From positions 682,001 through 746,000 of the forward strand of contig CAVOOM010000008.1 of NCBI GenBank assembly GCA_963697565.1: a stretch of DNA of 64,000 nt, in the 5' to 3' direction. The stretch is from CAWFSE01 sp963697565 (GTDB lineage: Bacteria > Actinomycetota > Actinomycetes > CAVWCF01). The notes below the pieces were generated by a model. That model had not been told where the DNA came from and searched no databases. It saw nothing but the letters and a program-made list of their open reading frames with translations. How positions within the stretch are numbered: the first letter of the stretch is position 1; each line of letters opens with the position of its first letter. Positions 48,513-59,200 of the stretch are shown here, one piece after another. A program made the translations under genes and the position numbers.

Positions 48513-49702
48513 CCGGCTGACGCCAAGTGGCACCGCGGCGCCTGAGGGCCGCCCAAGCCGGGAGACCTGATCGGCCCCCAGAAGCCGATCGATAGCAATC
48601 TCGAGGCTGACAGAAGGCTACGATGAAGTTCATGTCCTCGCCCCGCTGCGTCCGCGTTTGGGAGAACCGCAATCTGGCGAAGTTGCAACAGCTACGCCTG
48701 AAGGTGCCCGCCGGCATTGAGCGAGTTCAAGCGATGCCGGGTACTGATCGTGGAAGAAGACCGTGGCGATGCAGTTCGCGCCGCGAGTGGGTGTCGGTCT
48801 TGCCCGAGACTCAGGCGCCGGCAGGGCGTACTCCTCCCCGGCCGCTGCACGATCGCGAGGTCCGTCTCGCGCCGTCGGCAGGGAGCCTCGCGTCACCCGG
48901 ACGACGTCGGCAGGCGCGCCGTCCGCCCCTGGCCGCGGCGCCGCACATGGGCGGCCTGAAGGTGATCGCCGCCGGTGCGGGGCTGACGCTCACGGCTGGG
49001 CCGGTGGCGGTGTCCTCGACTGACGCGGATCTTCCCGGCACGAGGGGGACGCGAGGCTCGACGCGGCACGACGGGCCGACGTCGAGCGGCACGAGGTCGA
49101 GTGGGAGCGGCGCTCCGCGATCGGCCGTGACAGCCGCGCCTCACCCGCGCCTGCTTCGGTGGTGAAGATCGCCCGTCGCCCCGTGCGGTGCATGCACGCA
49201 CCCAGCCCGAGCCGCGCGTCCCATCGCGGCACGCTCGAGGCGTGCCGATGGGCGACGAGGTACTCCGACGTAGCGGGCGCTGGCTGCGGGGTGTCCACGA
49301 GTCGTTCGCTGGAGATGGCCGCGGACGGAATCACGGGATGCAGCGTGGCGACCGACAACATCCCAGGTACTGCTGTCCACCGCCTCAGCGGCTCATTGCG
49401 GTCTCCGAGGTGAGGAAGCCCCGTACCACAGCTACCGGGTTCGTCGGTACGTGAGCAGGCGGTATGGGATCCAGCCCGTGCCAGCAGAAGGCATCGACGG
49501 GCATCACCTTGCGGACACGGGCGGCGAGCTCCTCGTGCACGGGCGCCGTAGGGCATTGGCCGCGCGCGCCGGGACCCGCTCGACGTCGCTCGACGCAGTC
49601 GCCCTACATCCCATCGGCCCACTCGGCCATGGCTGCACCGAGCTGCCGTTCGTGCAACCACCCACATGCTCGAAAGATCCGCTGCGCGGGGACGCATGGC
49701 CC
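48513..49702. other. 1.2-kb stretch with no convincing gene
   Basis: Between nrdJ and arr no frame on either strand keeps a believable protein. Parts (48590-48760 and 49150-49450) have visibly lower GC and uneven codon use compared with the neighbours. A short plus-strand frame from ATG 48623 (MKFMSSPRCVRVWENRN...) and a minus-strand frame opposite it resemble no family I know. The stretch could hold decayed genes brought in with arr, or frameshifted small genes. Confidence 0.5.
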
Positions 49703-50147
49703 GTGAGTCCGCCAACACGAGATCCCGCCGACACGGGACCCGCCGGTGACGCGAAGCCGCGTTACTTCCACGGCACCCGGGCCGACCTCAAGCCGGGGGA
49801 CCTCCTCGGGCCCGGCAGGGCCTCGAACTTCGGCACCCGGAGAAAGGCGAACTTTCGTCTACCTGACCGCCACCCTGGACGCGGCGGCCTGGGGAGCGGA
49901 GCTGGCACTCGGCGAGGGACCCGGCCGGATCTACGTCGTGGAGCCGACCGGCCCGATTGAAGACGACCCCAACCTGACCGACAAGTTGTTCCCCGGCAAC
50001 CCGACGAAGTCCTACCGCACCCGGGAACCGCTGCGGGTCACCGGCGAGGTGGCCGACTGGCAGGGGCATCCCGCCGAGGCGATCCAGGCCATGCAGGACC
50101 ACCTTGGGCGACTCAAGGCCCAAGGGGTCGAGGCCATCGACGACTGA
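49703..50147 (+). CDS. arr: NAD(+)-rifampin ADP-ribosyltransferase, one frameshift
   Basis: Arr-family enzyme that ADP-ribosylates rifamycins. The whole fold is recognisable: YFHGTRADLKPGDLL, SNFGTRRKANF, VYLTATLDAAAWGAELALGEG, IYVVEPTGPIEDDPNLTDK, FPGNPTKSYRTREPLRV and the end LKAQGVEAIDD. About 147 residues from GTG 49703, with the usual short lead before the FHGT motif. One extra C at about 49856 splits the frame between NF and VYLT; removing it restores the family sequence exactly in register. Stands alone between the gene-poor stretch and the GH63 gene. Confidence 0.9.
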
Positions 50148-50179
50148 GCCGACCCCGCCCCCGGGCTCCGTCCAGCCGG

Positions 50180-52955
50180 TCAGCGGGCCTTTCGAGCGGT
50201 GTCGGCGCTGGCCAGCGGCTGGTCGAGCAGCCGACGGTAGGGGACGCTGAACGGCCGGCTGGGCCCGTGCAGCACGGTCTGCGCGTCGGTGCTCCCGAAC
50301 ATCTGCGCAAGCCGGGCCACCACCCCGGTCCAGCCGGTCTGGTGCGAGGCCCCGATGCCGGAGCCGTTGTCGCCGTGGAAGTACTCGTAGAACAGGATGT
50401 TGTCCCCCCAGGCCGGGTCCTCCTGGAAGAGCTCGCTCCCGCCGAAGACCGGCCGGCGCCCGTCCTCATCGCGCGTGAACGTCGTGACCAGGCGGCGGCT
50501 GAGCTCCTCGGCCACCTCGTACAGCGTCATCTCGTTCCCGGAGCCGGTCGGGCACTCGATCCGGAAGTCGTCGCCGTAGTAGAGGTAGAACTGCAGGAGC
50601 GCCCGCACCAGCAGCACGTTGATCGGCACCCACACCGGCCCGCGCCAGTTGGAGTTGCCGCCGAACATCCCCGACCGGGACTCGGCCGGCTCGTAGCCGA
50701 CGGTGAAGTCCTGCCCGGCGACGTGCACCGTGTACGGGTGCTCCTCGTGCCACTTGCGAGACCGAGCGGATCCCGTGCGGGCCGAAGAACCGGTCTTCGT
50801 CGAGCATCCGGGCGAGGATGCGGCGCAGCTTGTGCTCGTCCACCAGGGCCAGCAGCCGCCGGCCGTCGACGCCGGGGACGCGCGGGTCTGAGATGGATCC
50901 GAGCAGGTCCGCGTTGCGGGCGAGGTAGTCGCCGATCTCCTCGGCGACGTGGGGGAAGCGCTCGAGCGTGCTCTGCGGGACGACGGCCGTGGCGCACAGC
51001 GGCAGCAGGCCGACGAGGGAGCGCACCTTGAGCCGCTGCCCGGTGCCGTCGGGCAGCCGCAGGACGTCGTAGAAGAAGCCGTCCTCCTCGTCCCACATCT
51101 CGTCCGGGTGCTCGCCCAGGGGGTCCATGGCGGCGGCGATCTGGAACCAGTGGTGCACGAACTTGGTGATGAACCCCTCGTACGCCGGGTCGTGCTCGGC
51201 GAGCGCGAGGGCGATCTCGAGCATGTTCTGGCTGTAGAAGGCCATCCAGGCCGTGCCGTCGGACTGCTCGAGGCTGCCGCCGCCCGGGATGCCCGCGCTG
51301 CGGTCGAAGACCCCGATGTTGTCCAGGCCCAGGAACCCGCCCTGGAAGAGGTTCTTGCCGCTGGGGTCCTTGCGGTTGACCCACCAGGTGAAGTTGACCA
51401 GGAGCTTGCTGAAGGTCTCCTGGAGGAACGCCACGTCGTCGGCGTCGGCGTCGGTCTCGCCTGCGTGGCCGGCCATCTGCCGCTCCAGCCCGGAGACCAG
51501 CGCGAGCGCCCACGCGTGCACCGGGGGGTTCACATCGCCGAAGTTCCACTCGTACGCCGGGATCTGCCCGGTGGGGTGCAGGTACGGGCTGGACAGCATC
51601 AGGTCGAGCTGGCTCTTGGCGAAGTCCGGGTCGACCATGGCCAGCGCGACCGTGTGGAAGGCCAGGTCCCAGGCGGCGTACCAGGGGTACTCCCACTTGT
51701 CGGGCATCGAGATCACGTCGTCGTTGAGCATGTGGAACCACTGCTGGTTGCGCACGCCGAGGCGGCTCGGCGCGCGCAGCGGGTGCGCGGAGTGCTCCCG
51801 AAGCCACAGGTCGAGGTCGAAGTAGTAGTGCTGCTTCGACCACAGCATCCCGGCCATGGCCTGGCGCAGCACCTGGGCCTCGTCCGGGCCGAGCGAGGGC
51901 GGCGTGATCGAGGCGTAGAACTCGTCGGCCTCCGCCTCCCGCGCCGACATCACCGCGTCGAAGTCGGCGAAGGGGTCCGTCTTGGACGGGGGGGTGGAGG
52001 TCAGCCGGTAGCGCAGGACCGCCTCGCCCCCCGCGGGGACGACCGCCTGCCAGTGCGCGGCGACCTTCGTGCCCGAGGCGTCGTTGACCGCGGCCGCCTC
52101 CCCGTCGACGACCCGCCGGTTGACGCCGTCCTTCTGGTACGGCGCGGTGTTCGGCTGGCCCCCGATCCGCTCGGTGTTGGTCTCGTTCTCGCAGAACATC
52201 AGCTCGACGGGCTCGGCCACATGCAGCCAGAGGTCCCCGAGAGCCTCGTGATGGGCGTGGACGGACCGACCGGCGGCGTCGCCAGCGGCGGCCTCCAGGG
52301 TCGGCTTCGCCTTGGCCCGGCCCCACGACCACGTGTTGCGGAACCACAGGGTCGGCAGCAGGTGGACCGGCGCGTCCTGCGGACCGCGGTTGCGCACCGT
52401 GACCCGCGCCAGCAGGTCCGACGGCCCCGCCTTGGCGTAGTCGACCTCGATGTCGAAGTACCGGCCCCCGTCGAAGACGCCGGTGTCCAGCAGCTCGTAC
52501 TCGGCGTCGTCGAAGCCGCGCTCGCCGTTGGTGCGCACCAGGTCGTCGTAGGGGAAGGCCGCCTGCGGGTACTTGTACCGCCACCGCATCCACGAGTGGG
52601 TCGGGGTGTTGTCGGTGTAGAAGTAGTACTCCTTGACGTCCTCCCCGTGGTTGCCCTCCGAGTTCGTCAGCCCGAAGAGGCGCTCCTTGAGGATCGGGTC
52701 ATGGCCGTTCCACAAGGCCAGGCTCAGGCAGAGCTGGCTCTTGTCGTCGCTGACGCCGGCCATGCCGTCCTCGCCCCAGCGGTAGGCCCGGGATCGGGCC
52801 TGGTCGTGGGTGAAGTGGTTCCAGGCGTCGCCGTTGTCGCTGTAGTCCTCGCGGACGGTGCCCCACTGCCGCTCGCTCAGGTAGGGGCCCCACTGCCGCC
52901 AGCGCACGCCCTCCCGGGCCTCCCGCAGCCGGGCTTCCTCCGCCGTCAGTTCCAT
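50180..52955 (-). CDS. GH63-type glucosidase (MGH1-like), one frameshift
   Basis: About 924 residues. Opens [20 protein letters not shown] and contains long stretches typical of the large bacterial glucosidase family with a six-hairpin (alpha/alpha)6 domain: [95 protein letters not shown]. One extra base at about 50758 lies just before KWHEEHPY. Follows the GH13 gene by 35 bases on the same strand, so the two are probably co-transcribed. Likely acts on alpha-glucosides in the cytoplasm; no signal peptide. Confidence 0.9.
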
Positions 52956-52990
52956 CTGCCTGCTCCGCCTTCCTCGAGGTCTCCGACAGC

Positions 52991-54504
52991 CTAGGTCGCC
53001 GGCAGCGGCGCCGCAGTGAGGATGTGGGCTCCCCAGCCCGTCCCGGGCGACGTACAAGGCGCCGTGGGCGAGGTCGGCGCCGTCGCGCTCGTACGTGGTC
53101 CCGTCGAGCCGGTCGGTGAGCAGCCACCGCCGTCCGGCGGCCGGGGTCCAGCCGACCTGGACGAGGCCGTCGGCCGGCTCCTCCCCGAGGTTGACCACGA
53201 CCACGGTGAGCGCGTCGCCGTCGGCCCAGGACCAGGCGAGCAGCCCGCTCTCTGGGGGGTTGTCCGGCCACCCGGTCACCGCGTGGCGCGACCACGTGCC
53301 GCGGCGGATCTCGGCCGCGGTCTCCCACAGCCCGAGGTGCCAGTCGGCGAGGGCCCCGTCCAGCGGCTCGTCGGGGCGCCTCCCGAGGAAGACCGGCACG
53401 AACACCCGCCGGCCATCGGCCTGCCCCTCATGCCAGAGGGTCATCCCCGGCAGGGTCGCGACGGCGACGGCGCTGGCCCGCTGACGCGCTGCAGGGGGGA
53501 ACACGCTGGCGGCCCGCGGCTCGTCGTGGTTCTCCAGGAAGCGGACCAGGCGGCGCTGGTAGTCCAGGTCGGCGTCGAGGTGCGCCGCCGCCTCGGCGGG
53601 CCGCCCCTCGGCCAGCCGGTCGTACAGCCGCTTGTCGTAGCAGTGCGTCGAACCCCAGCCGCTGCAGGTCCCACTCGCGGTCCCAGTAGGCCTCGGCCAC
53701 GAACCGGAAGGCCGGGTGCGCCTCGCGCACTGCCCCCATCACCTCGGTCCAGTACGTGGTCTCCGGCGCAGGGGAGACCCGGTCCTGCCAGGTGCGCGTC
53801 GCCACGTCGTCGAGCATGAGCATCGCCATATCGCAGCGGACGGCGTCGGCGTGCGCCGCGATCTCGGTCAGCGCATCCGCCGCGAGGCGCCGCAGCGCGG
53901 GGGAGAAGGCGTCGACCTGGACGACATCCGGCCACGCGGCGAAGTACGGGTCCTTGCCTCGCGCGAACACCGTCCCGCCCACCTCGAGGTGGCCCAGCGG
54001 ATCCGCCCTCAGGTCGTCGGCCGTGCCGCGGACGAACGCGTCCGGGTCTGACTCGAGCCAGGGGCAGTCTGGCCCCACGTGGTTGGGCACCCAGTCCACC
54101 ATGAGCAGGGCCCCTCGCCGGCGGAGCTCCTCGCGGGCGGCGTCGAGGCCGGCCCACCCGCCGAAGGCCCCGTCGGGGGCGTACTCGCGGATGCAGTACG
54201 GCGAACCGGCGACGTCGGCCTCCGTCCAGCCTGGCAAGGCGGCCGACCACGAGGCGCGCAGGTCGGGGTTGGCCAAGGCGATCTCCCGACCGGCCGCGCT
54301 GCGGCTCCAGACGCCCATCAGCCACACCAGGTTGATTCCCGCGGGCACCACGGCGTCCCACTCGCGGCCCGGCACCTCCGCCAAGGTCAGTGGCCGACCG
54401 GCTCGCGCGGAGACCTCGCCCAGCCACACGGCCGTATTGACCTCGTGCACCACGGGCTGGTCGGGCCACGGCAGGGCGGCCGGTTCTGCGTGGGGGACTG
54501 TCAT
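52991..54504 (-). CDS. GH13 alpha-amylase family glycosidase, two frameshifts
   Basis: About 504 residues, (beta/alpha)8 barrel. Conserved regions: MVDWVPNHVGPDC (region I), VRCDMAMLMLDD with the nucleophile Asp (II), FVAEAYWDREW with the acid/base Glu (III) and RFLENHDEPRAAS (IV). Extra single bases at about 53644 (before CYDKRLYDRL) and about 53031. Repairing the second gives a natural C-terminus GWGAHILTAAPLPAT and TAG at 52991, ending the false fusion with the GH63 gene. ATG 54504 follows GGAAGG. No secretion signal, so an intracellular alpha-glucan or trehalose-type substrate is likely. Confidence 0.88.
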
Positions 54505-54581
54505 CGCTGCGCCCTTCCGGATGCCGCCGCGGGCAGCGGGTGGCGCACCGAACCAACCCCGCCCGCGACCCGCCCGCGCTT

Positions 54582-54597
54582 CGTTCACCGAACGTTC
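54582..54597. promoter_or_regulatory. Inverted repeat in the GH13/sulP divergent promoter region
   Basis: CGTTC-ACC-GAACG at 54582-54594 runs into GAACGTTC (54590-54597), a perfect 8-base palindrome. It sits roughly midway between the divergent glycosidase and transporter genes. This is the type of site used by LacI-family sugar regulators, but no such regulator is nearby. Candidate only. Confidence 0.3.
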
Positions 54598-54680
54598 ATC
54601 TGCTGGATGCCTGGCTGCTAGTTTCCGATATCCCGTGCCGTCGCCGGGGCGCAGGGGCAGGTGAGCAGGGGAGGTGCGCC

Positions 54681-56409
54681 GTGAGCCCGACCGCGGCCTT
54701 CCTGCGCGAGCACCTGACCGGCCGCAACGTCATCGCCGGGGTCGTCGTCGGCGCGTACCTGGTGCCGCAGGCGATGGCGTACGGCGAGCTGGCCGGCGTC
54801 GGGCCCAGCGTCGGCCTCTCGGTCGCGCTGATCCCGCTGCTCCTCTACCCGATCATCGGGCGCAGCCGGTGGCTGAGCCTCGGCCCGGAGTCGGCGGTGG
54901 CGCTGATGGCGGCCGCCACGGTGGCCCCGATCGCCGCGCGCAACGACGTCCCGGCGGCGACCCTGCTGGGTGTGGTCAGCCTGCTCACCGGGCTGATCCT
55001 GCTGGCCGCCCGCCTCGCGAAGGTCGGCTTCGTCACCGACCTGCTGTCCAAGCCGGTCCTCATCGGCTACCTCACGGGCGTCGGCGTCGTGATGGCGATC
55101 TCCCAGCTCGGCCGGCTGCTCGGCACCGAGATCGACACCGACACCATTCCCGCGCTCATCGACGATCTGCAGGACGGGGTCTCGGTCAACTCCTACGCCC
55201 TGGCCATCGGCCTGGGCACGCTGGCCATCATCCTGGCGTTCAACCGGTGGCTGCCCCGGTTCCCGGGGACGTTGGTCGCCCTGGCGTTGGGCGTGGTCGC
55301 CGGCTACACGCTGCCGGTGGACACCATCGGCCAGATCAGCCTGCAGGCGCCGCAGTTCGGCCTGCCGGCGATCCCCTGGGACGCCTTTGGCGAGCTCCTC
55401 GCGGCCTCGGCCGCGATCGCGATCGTGGCCTTCACCGATGTGATCGTCACCGCGCGGGCCTTCTCGGACAACGAGCGGGTCGACCCGAACCGCGAGCTGA
55501 CCGCGCTGGGCGCCACGGACGTGATCGGCGGGTTCTTCGGCGCGTACCCGATCTCGGCGTCCTCGTCGCGGACGGCGATCGCGCGCATGAACCGCGCGAC
55601 GAGCCGCTTCTACTCCTGGGTGGTGGCCGTCGTCCTCGTGGTGACGGCGCTGACCCTGGCCTCGGTGCTGTCGTACCTCCCGCAGGCGTCGCTCGCGGGG
55701 GTCATCCTGTTCGCGGCCTGGACGCTCGTCGACTGGGCCGGGTGGCGTGCCCTGCGCCGAATGCGGTGGGGCGAGGTGCTCGTCGCCGCCGGTTGCGCGG
55801 GCGGCGTGGTGATCCTGGGCATCCTGCCCGGCATCGCGATCGCGGTCGCGCTGTCCATCACCGAGCTGCTGGTCCGGCTGTCCCGCCCGCACGAGGGGAT
55901 CTTGGGCTTTGTGCCCGGCATGGCGGGTATGCACGATGTCGACGACTACCCCGACGCCGAGCAGATCCCCGGGCTCGTCGTCTACCGGTACGACTCGCCG
56001 CTGTTCTTCGCCAACGCCAACGACTTCTTCGGCCAGTGCATGGAGGCGGCCGACACCCCGGGCTGTCGCTGGTTCGTGCTCAACGTGGAGGCCAATGTCG
56101 AGGTCGACAGCACCGGACTGGACGCCCTGATCGAGCTGCACGAAGCCCTCGGCGAGCGCGGCGTCCGGTTGGCGTTGGCCCGGGTGAAGAACGACCTGAT
56201 GGGGCCGATGCGGCGCTACGGCGTGATCGACGTCATCGGGGCGGAGCACATGTACGCCACGCTGCCGACGGCGGTGGCGGCTTTCCGGGAGTGGGCCGAG
56301 CGGCATCCGACCCCGGGCGAGGTCGACCGACGCATCGGAGCGGTCGAAGCCGCACCGGTTCGCGCGCAGCGACAACCCGCGCCGGCCGCAGCCCAAGCCC
56401 CCCGCTTAG
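54681..56409 (+). CDS. SulP family anion transporter with STAS domain, one frameshift
   Basis: About 575 residues. SulP membrane domain with ten or more helices (NVIAGVVVGAYLVPQAMAYGELAG, SRWLSLGPESAVALMAAA, FFGAYPISASSSRTAIA) and a C-terminal STAS domain (GLVVYRYDSPLFFANAND, VDSTGLDALIELHEALGERG). Transports sulfate, bicarbonate or similar anions in relatives. GTG start preceded by GGGGAGG. One extra C at about 56328 makes the frame run on; without it the protein ends PRRPQPKPPA at TAG 56407, just before the convergent methyltransferase gene. Confidence 0.9.
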
Positions 56410-56426
56410 CGGGCCTGCCGCTCCGG

Positions 56427-57030
56427 TCACCTCCGGTGCGCGTACACGGCGGAGTAGACCCCGGCGAGCACCTCCGGTCCACGGATCTCGGCCGCGAGCC
56501 CGGCCTCGGCCAGCTCGCCCAGCTCGATCGGCCGGCCCCGCAAGAAGGCCAGCGCGCGCGATCGGGCGATCCGGGGGGCCGAGCCAGGGCGCTGGACGGG
56601 CTCGAGGAGCCGGACCTCGCCGCGCGCCACCCGGCTGATCTCCCGCAGGGCGGCGCCGCGGTCGGCCGGGCCGAGCAGTCCGAGGATGCCCGTGGCGACC
56701 ACGCAGTCGAAGGAGCGCGCCGCGAACGGCAGCGCCCTCACATCACCCCGCACGACCCGGCCCTCGCCGGGGCCTGACGCGGCCACGCGCCGGGCCGCGC
56801 GCGACACCATCGCCGGGCTCCGGTCCAGCCCCACGTAGCCGATTCCCCGGGCCAGCAGGGGGCCGGCCAGGTGCGCGGGCCCGCAGCCGACCTCCAAGCA
56901 CGGTGCCGCCCGCGAGATCGGCGACCAGGGACTCCTGCGCGGCGTGCCAGCCGACGAGGCCGACGCAGCGGTCGTACCCGGGGGCGACCGCAGTCCACCA
57001 GCGATCGGCCGCGCGGACGGCGGGTGTCAT
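56427..57030 (-). CDS. Class I SAM-dependent methyltransferase, one frameshift
   Basis: About 200 residues. N-terminus AADRWWTAVAPGYDRCVGLVGW, SAM-binding motif I LEVGCGPAHLAGPLL, VGLDRSPAMVSRAARR, VRGDVRALPFAARSFDCVVA (motif II/III) and a C-terminal GLAAEIRGPEVLAGVYSAVY. One extra G at about 56899 separates the first 45 residues. ATG overlaps the stop of the upstream radical-SAM gene (ATGA). Methyl acceptor unknown. Last gene of the AmmeMemoRadiSam-type operon. Confidence 0.84.
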
Positions 57031-58373
57031 CGGGCGCCCGTCGCTGCGAGCGGGCGTTCGAAGGCATGCCGCGCGGCCGACCAGGCACGGCCGCGGCGGG
57101 CGCGCTCGGGCGCCGCCCACTGCGCGCACCCGTGGTGGCGGCGCCAGGGCAGGCGGACCGGCCGGCCCGCTCCGCGCATGCTCGGCGAGCATCTCCGCCC
57201 AGAGCGGCTCGATCAGCTGGTACGTCACGAGCCGCTCGAGGTCGTGGTAGGCGTCGAAGCCATGCGGGGTCAGGCGGTAGCCGTGCGCGAGGCGCCCCGC
57301 AGCGCCCGCGAGCTCGAGCGGGGCCAGGGCGGCGTGCACCGTCGCGCGACCGCCGGGCCGTAGGAGGCGGCGAGCGAGCGAAGTCGACGCCGCCTGCGTA
57401 GGCCTGCCAGAACGTGTCGTACGCCGCGCCGCCCCAACTGCCCAGGTGGAGCCACCGGGCGACCGGCAGCCGGTCGCGCTCCACGTCCGTCGGCGTACGT
57501 GGCGACCCCGAAGTGGTTGACGTAGAAGTCGCGCCCGGCGAACGAGGAGCTGCCGGCGCCCATCCCCAGGAAGCGCCGCCGCGTGATCGACGTGTACGGG
57601 GCTGAGCCGCGGCGGTTGAACGTCCACACCGAGCGCCGCTCGTACCCCATCTGGCCGGCGAGCGCGGACACCTCGGCGAGCACCGCGTGCTCCCGCCGGC
57701 GGTCGTGGCGCGCGGCGCCGAAGGGCGTGTAGCCGAACCGCATCAACGGGTAGGTCGAGACCTGGTCCACGCGCAGGTCGAAGCAGGCGCGCACGTCGGC
57801 CAGGAACGCGCCGGGGAACTCGCCCTCGTCCTCCCACTCGACATCGACGATCAGGTCGACATCCACGCAGGCGAAGCGGCCCAGCGCGTTCTCGACCGCC
57901 GCCCGGCTGGTGGCCCCGTCGTGGGGCCGCCGCAGCCGCCGCAGCACCCCGTCGTGGAACGACTGGGCCCCGATGCTCACCGCCGTGATGCCCATCCGCG
58001 CCAACGCCTCCAGCCGCTCGGGCGTCGCGTGGTTGGGCAGCACCTCGATGGCCCGCTCCCCGGAGACCGGGATCCGGCCGACGACGCCGGCGAGCTCCTC
58101 GGGATAGAGCGTCGGCGTCCCGCCGCCCAGGTAGAGGGAGGAGAACGGCTTCCCCCAGCAGGCCTCGTGCTGGGTGACGTACGCGTCGACCTCTCGGCCG
58201 AGGGCGGCGAAGTACCGTCGGGCGAGCGCCTCGTCGGCGCGTACCTTGTTGTACGGGCAGAAGGGGCAGATCCACTCGCAGAACGGGATGTGGACGTAGG
58301 CCCCGGCCGGCCCGTCGAACGACCGCACGACGTCGGCCGCCCGAAGCCGGGGCGCGCCCGCGGTCATCGTCAC
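57027..58373 (-). CDS. HemN/HemW-like radical SAM protein, three frameshifts
   Basis: About 447 residues. N-terminal YVHIPFCEWICPFCPYNK has the Cx3Cx2C cluster motif, followed by SSLYLGGGTPTLYPEEL, VLPNHATPERLEAL, ITAVSIGAQSFHDGVLRRL and VDLIVDVEWEDEGEFPG, the order of coproporphyrinogen-oxidase-like radical SAM enzymes. The C-terminal part (FLGMGAGSSSFAGRDFYVN, LTPHGFDAYHDLERLVTYQL) resembles the HemN C-terminal domain. The residue pattern after the third Cys (PYNK) differs from HemN and HemW, so the substrate is open. Single extra bases at about 57490, 57378 and 57192. GTG start overlaps the MEMO stop. Confidence 0.83.
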
Positions 58374-59200
58374 CGGGCTCCCTCCTCGATCGCGAAGGCT
58401 CCGTACCCGACCACGCGCGAGGGGTCTCCCGCGGTGTCGGCCGAGTTGCGCAGGTCGAGCAGCCGCGCCGTCGCGCCGGCTCGCGCGGCGAGGTGGAGGC
58501 CCGCGCGCAGGGGGCGAGCGCCGCAGGCGTCCCGGTCGTCGATCCCTTCGGCGTCGAGGCGGCAGATGGCGGCAGCGGTCCGCGCGTCGTGCCGCCGGGC
58601 GGCCGCGGCCGGCTCGTAGTGCGACAGATCGGTGCTGATGACGAACAGGGTCCGCGGGGCGTCCCACCACGGATCCAGCAGGTCGGCGATGGAGTCGGCG
58701 TCTCCGCCGCCCACGAGCAGCGGCAGCACGGGCACATCCGGCAGGGTGGCCTGGAGGAACGGCAGTTGGACCTCCAGGCTGTGCTCGGGGGCGTGCGGGG
58801 CGTCGTCGAGGCGCACGTCCAGCAGGTCGGCCACGGTGGCCTCCGCGCGGGCCATCAGCCCCGCGCGGGCCGCCGCATCCACCTCGACCTCGCCGAGGGG
58901 CGTCGCCCAGGCGTCGGCGGCGGAGACGGCGACGCCGTCGACGGCCCGGTAGTGCGCAGGCCCCATGAGGACGACCCGGTCCACCTCCCCGAGCAGCGCA
59001 GGCAGGAGCCGGTACGCGACTGCGGCGATCGGGCCGGAGTAGACGTACCCCGCGTGCGGCACGACCAGGCAGCGAAGCCTCGGCGCGGCGGCCGGCTCGC
59101 TCGGAGCCGGCGCAGCCAGGTAGGCCGCGACCGCGGCGGAGAGCCGGCGCGGGTCGGCCGGGTAGAAGCGCCCGGCCACGGCCGCTCGCCGAAGCCTCAT
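58370..59200 (-). CDS. AmmeMemoRadiSam system protein B (MEMO1 family)
   Basis: 276 residues, intact. RRAAVAGRFYPADPRRL, VVPHAGYVYSGPIAAVAYR, LMGPAHYRAVDGVAVS, HSLEVQLPFLQ, VISTDLSHYEPAAAA and DACGARPLRAGLHLA match the MEMO family, including two histidines and the cysteine that bind metal (iron or copper) in human MEMO1. The fold is that of class III extradiol dioxygenases. ATG overlaps the stop of the radical SAM gene upstream (ATGA). Biochemical role unknown. Confidence 0.93.
   Translation of the reverse strand: MRLRRAAVAGRFYPADPRRLSAAVAAYLAAPAPSEPAAAPRLRCLVVPHAGYVYSGPIAAVAYRLLPALLGEVDRVVLMGPAHYRAVDGVAVSAADAWATPLGEVEVDAAARAGLMARAEATVADLLDVRLDDAPHAPEHSLEVQLPFLQATLPDVPVLPLLVGGGDADSIADLLDPWWDAPRTLFVISTDLSHYEPAAAARRHDARTAAAICRLDAEGIDDRDACGARPLRAGLHLAARAGATARLLDLRNSADTAGDPSRVVGYGAFAIEEGAR

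Noticed and set aside
45234..48533. Very long minus-strand open frame opposite nrdJ
   Set aside because: It mirrors the coding strand of a clear gene in GC-rich DNA, has a low-complexity Arg/Gly/Val/Asp/Leu composition and no family motif. The same applies to long antisense frames opposite rnj, ftsK, lhr, hflX, the GGDEF-EAL/DinG genes and the glycosidases.
48623..49165. Plus-strand frame after nrdJ starting at an ATG
   Set aside because: Composition changes along its length and no family is recognisable; it lies in the gene-poor stretch and I cannot support it as a gene.
50466..53504. Apparent single GH13-GH63 fusion protein
   Set aside because: The in-frame fusion exists only because of one extra base near 53031. 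Without it the GH13 protein ends with a natural GWGAHIL C-terminus and a stop, and the GH63 gene has its own ATG and ribosome site.
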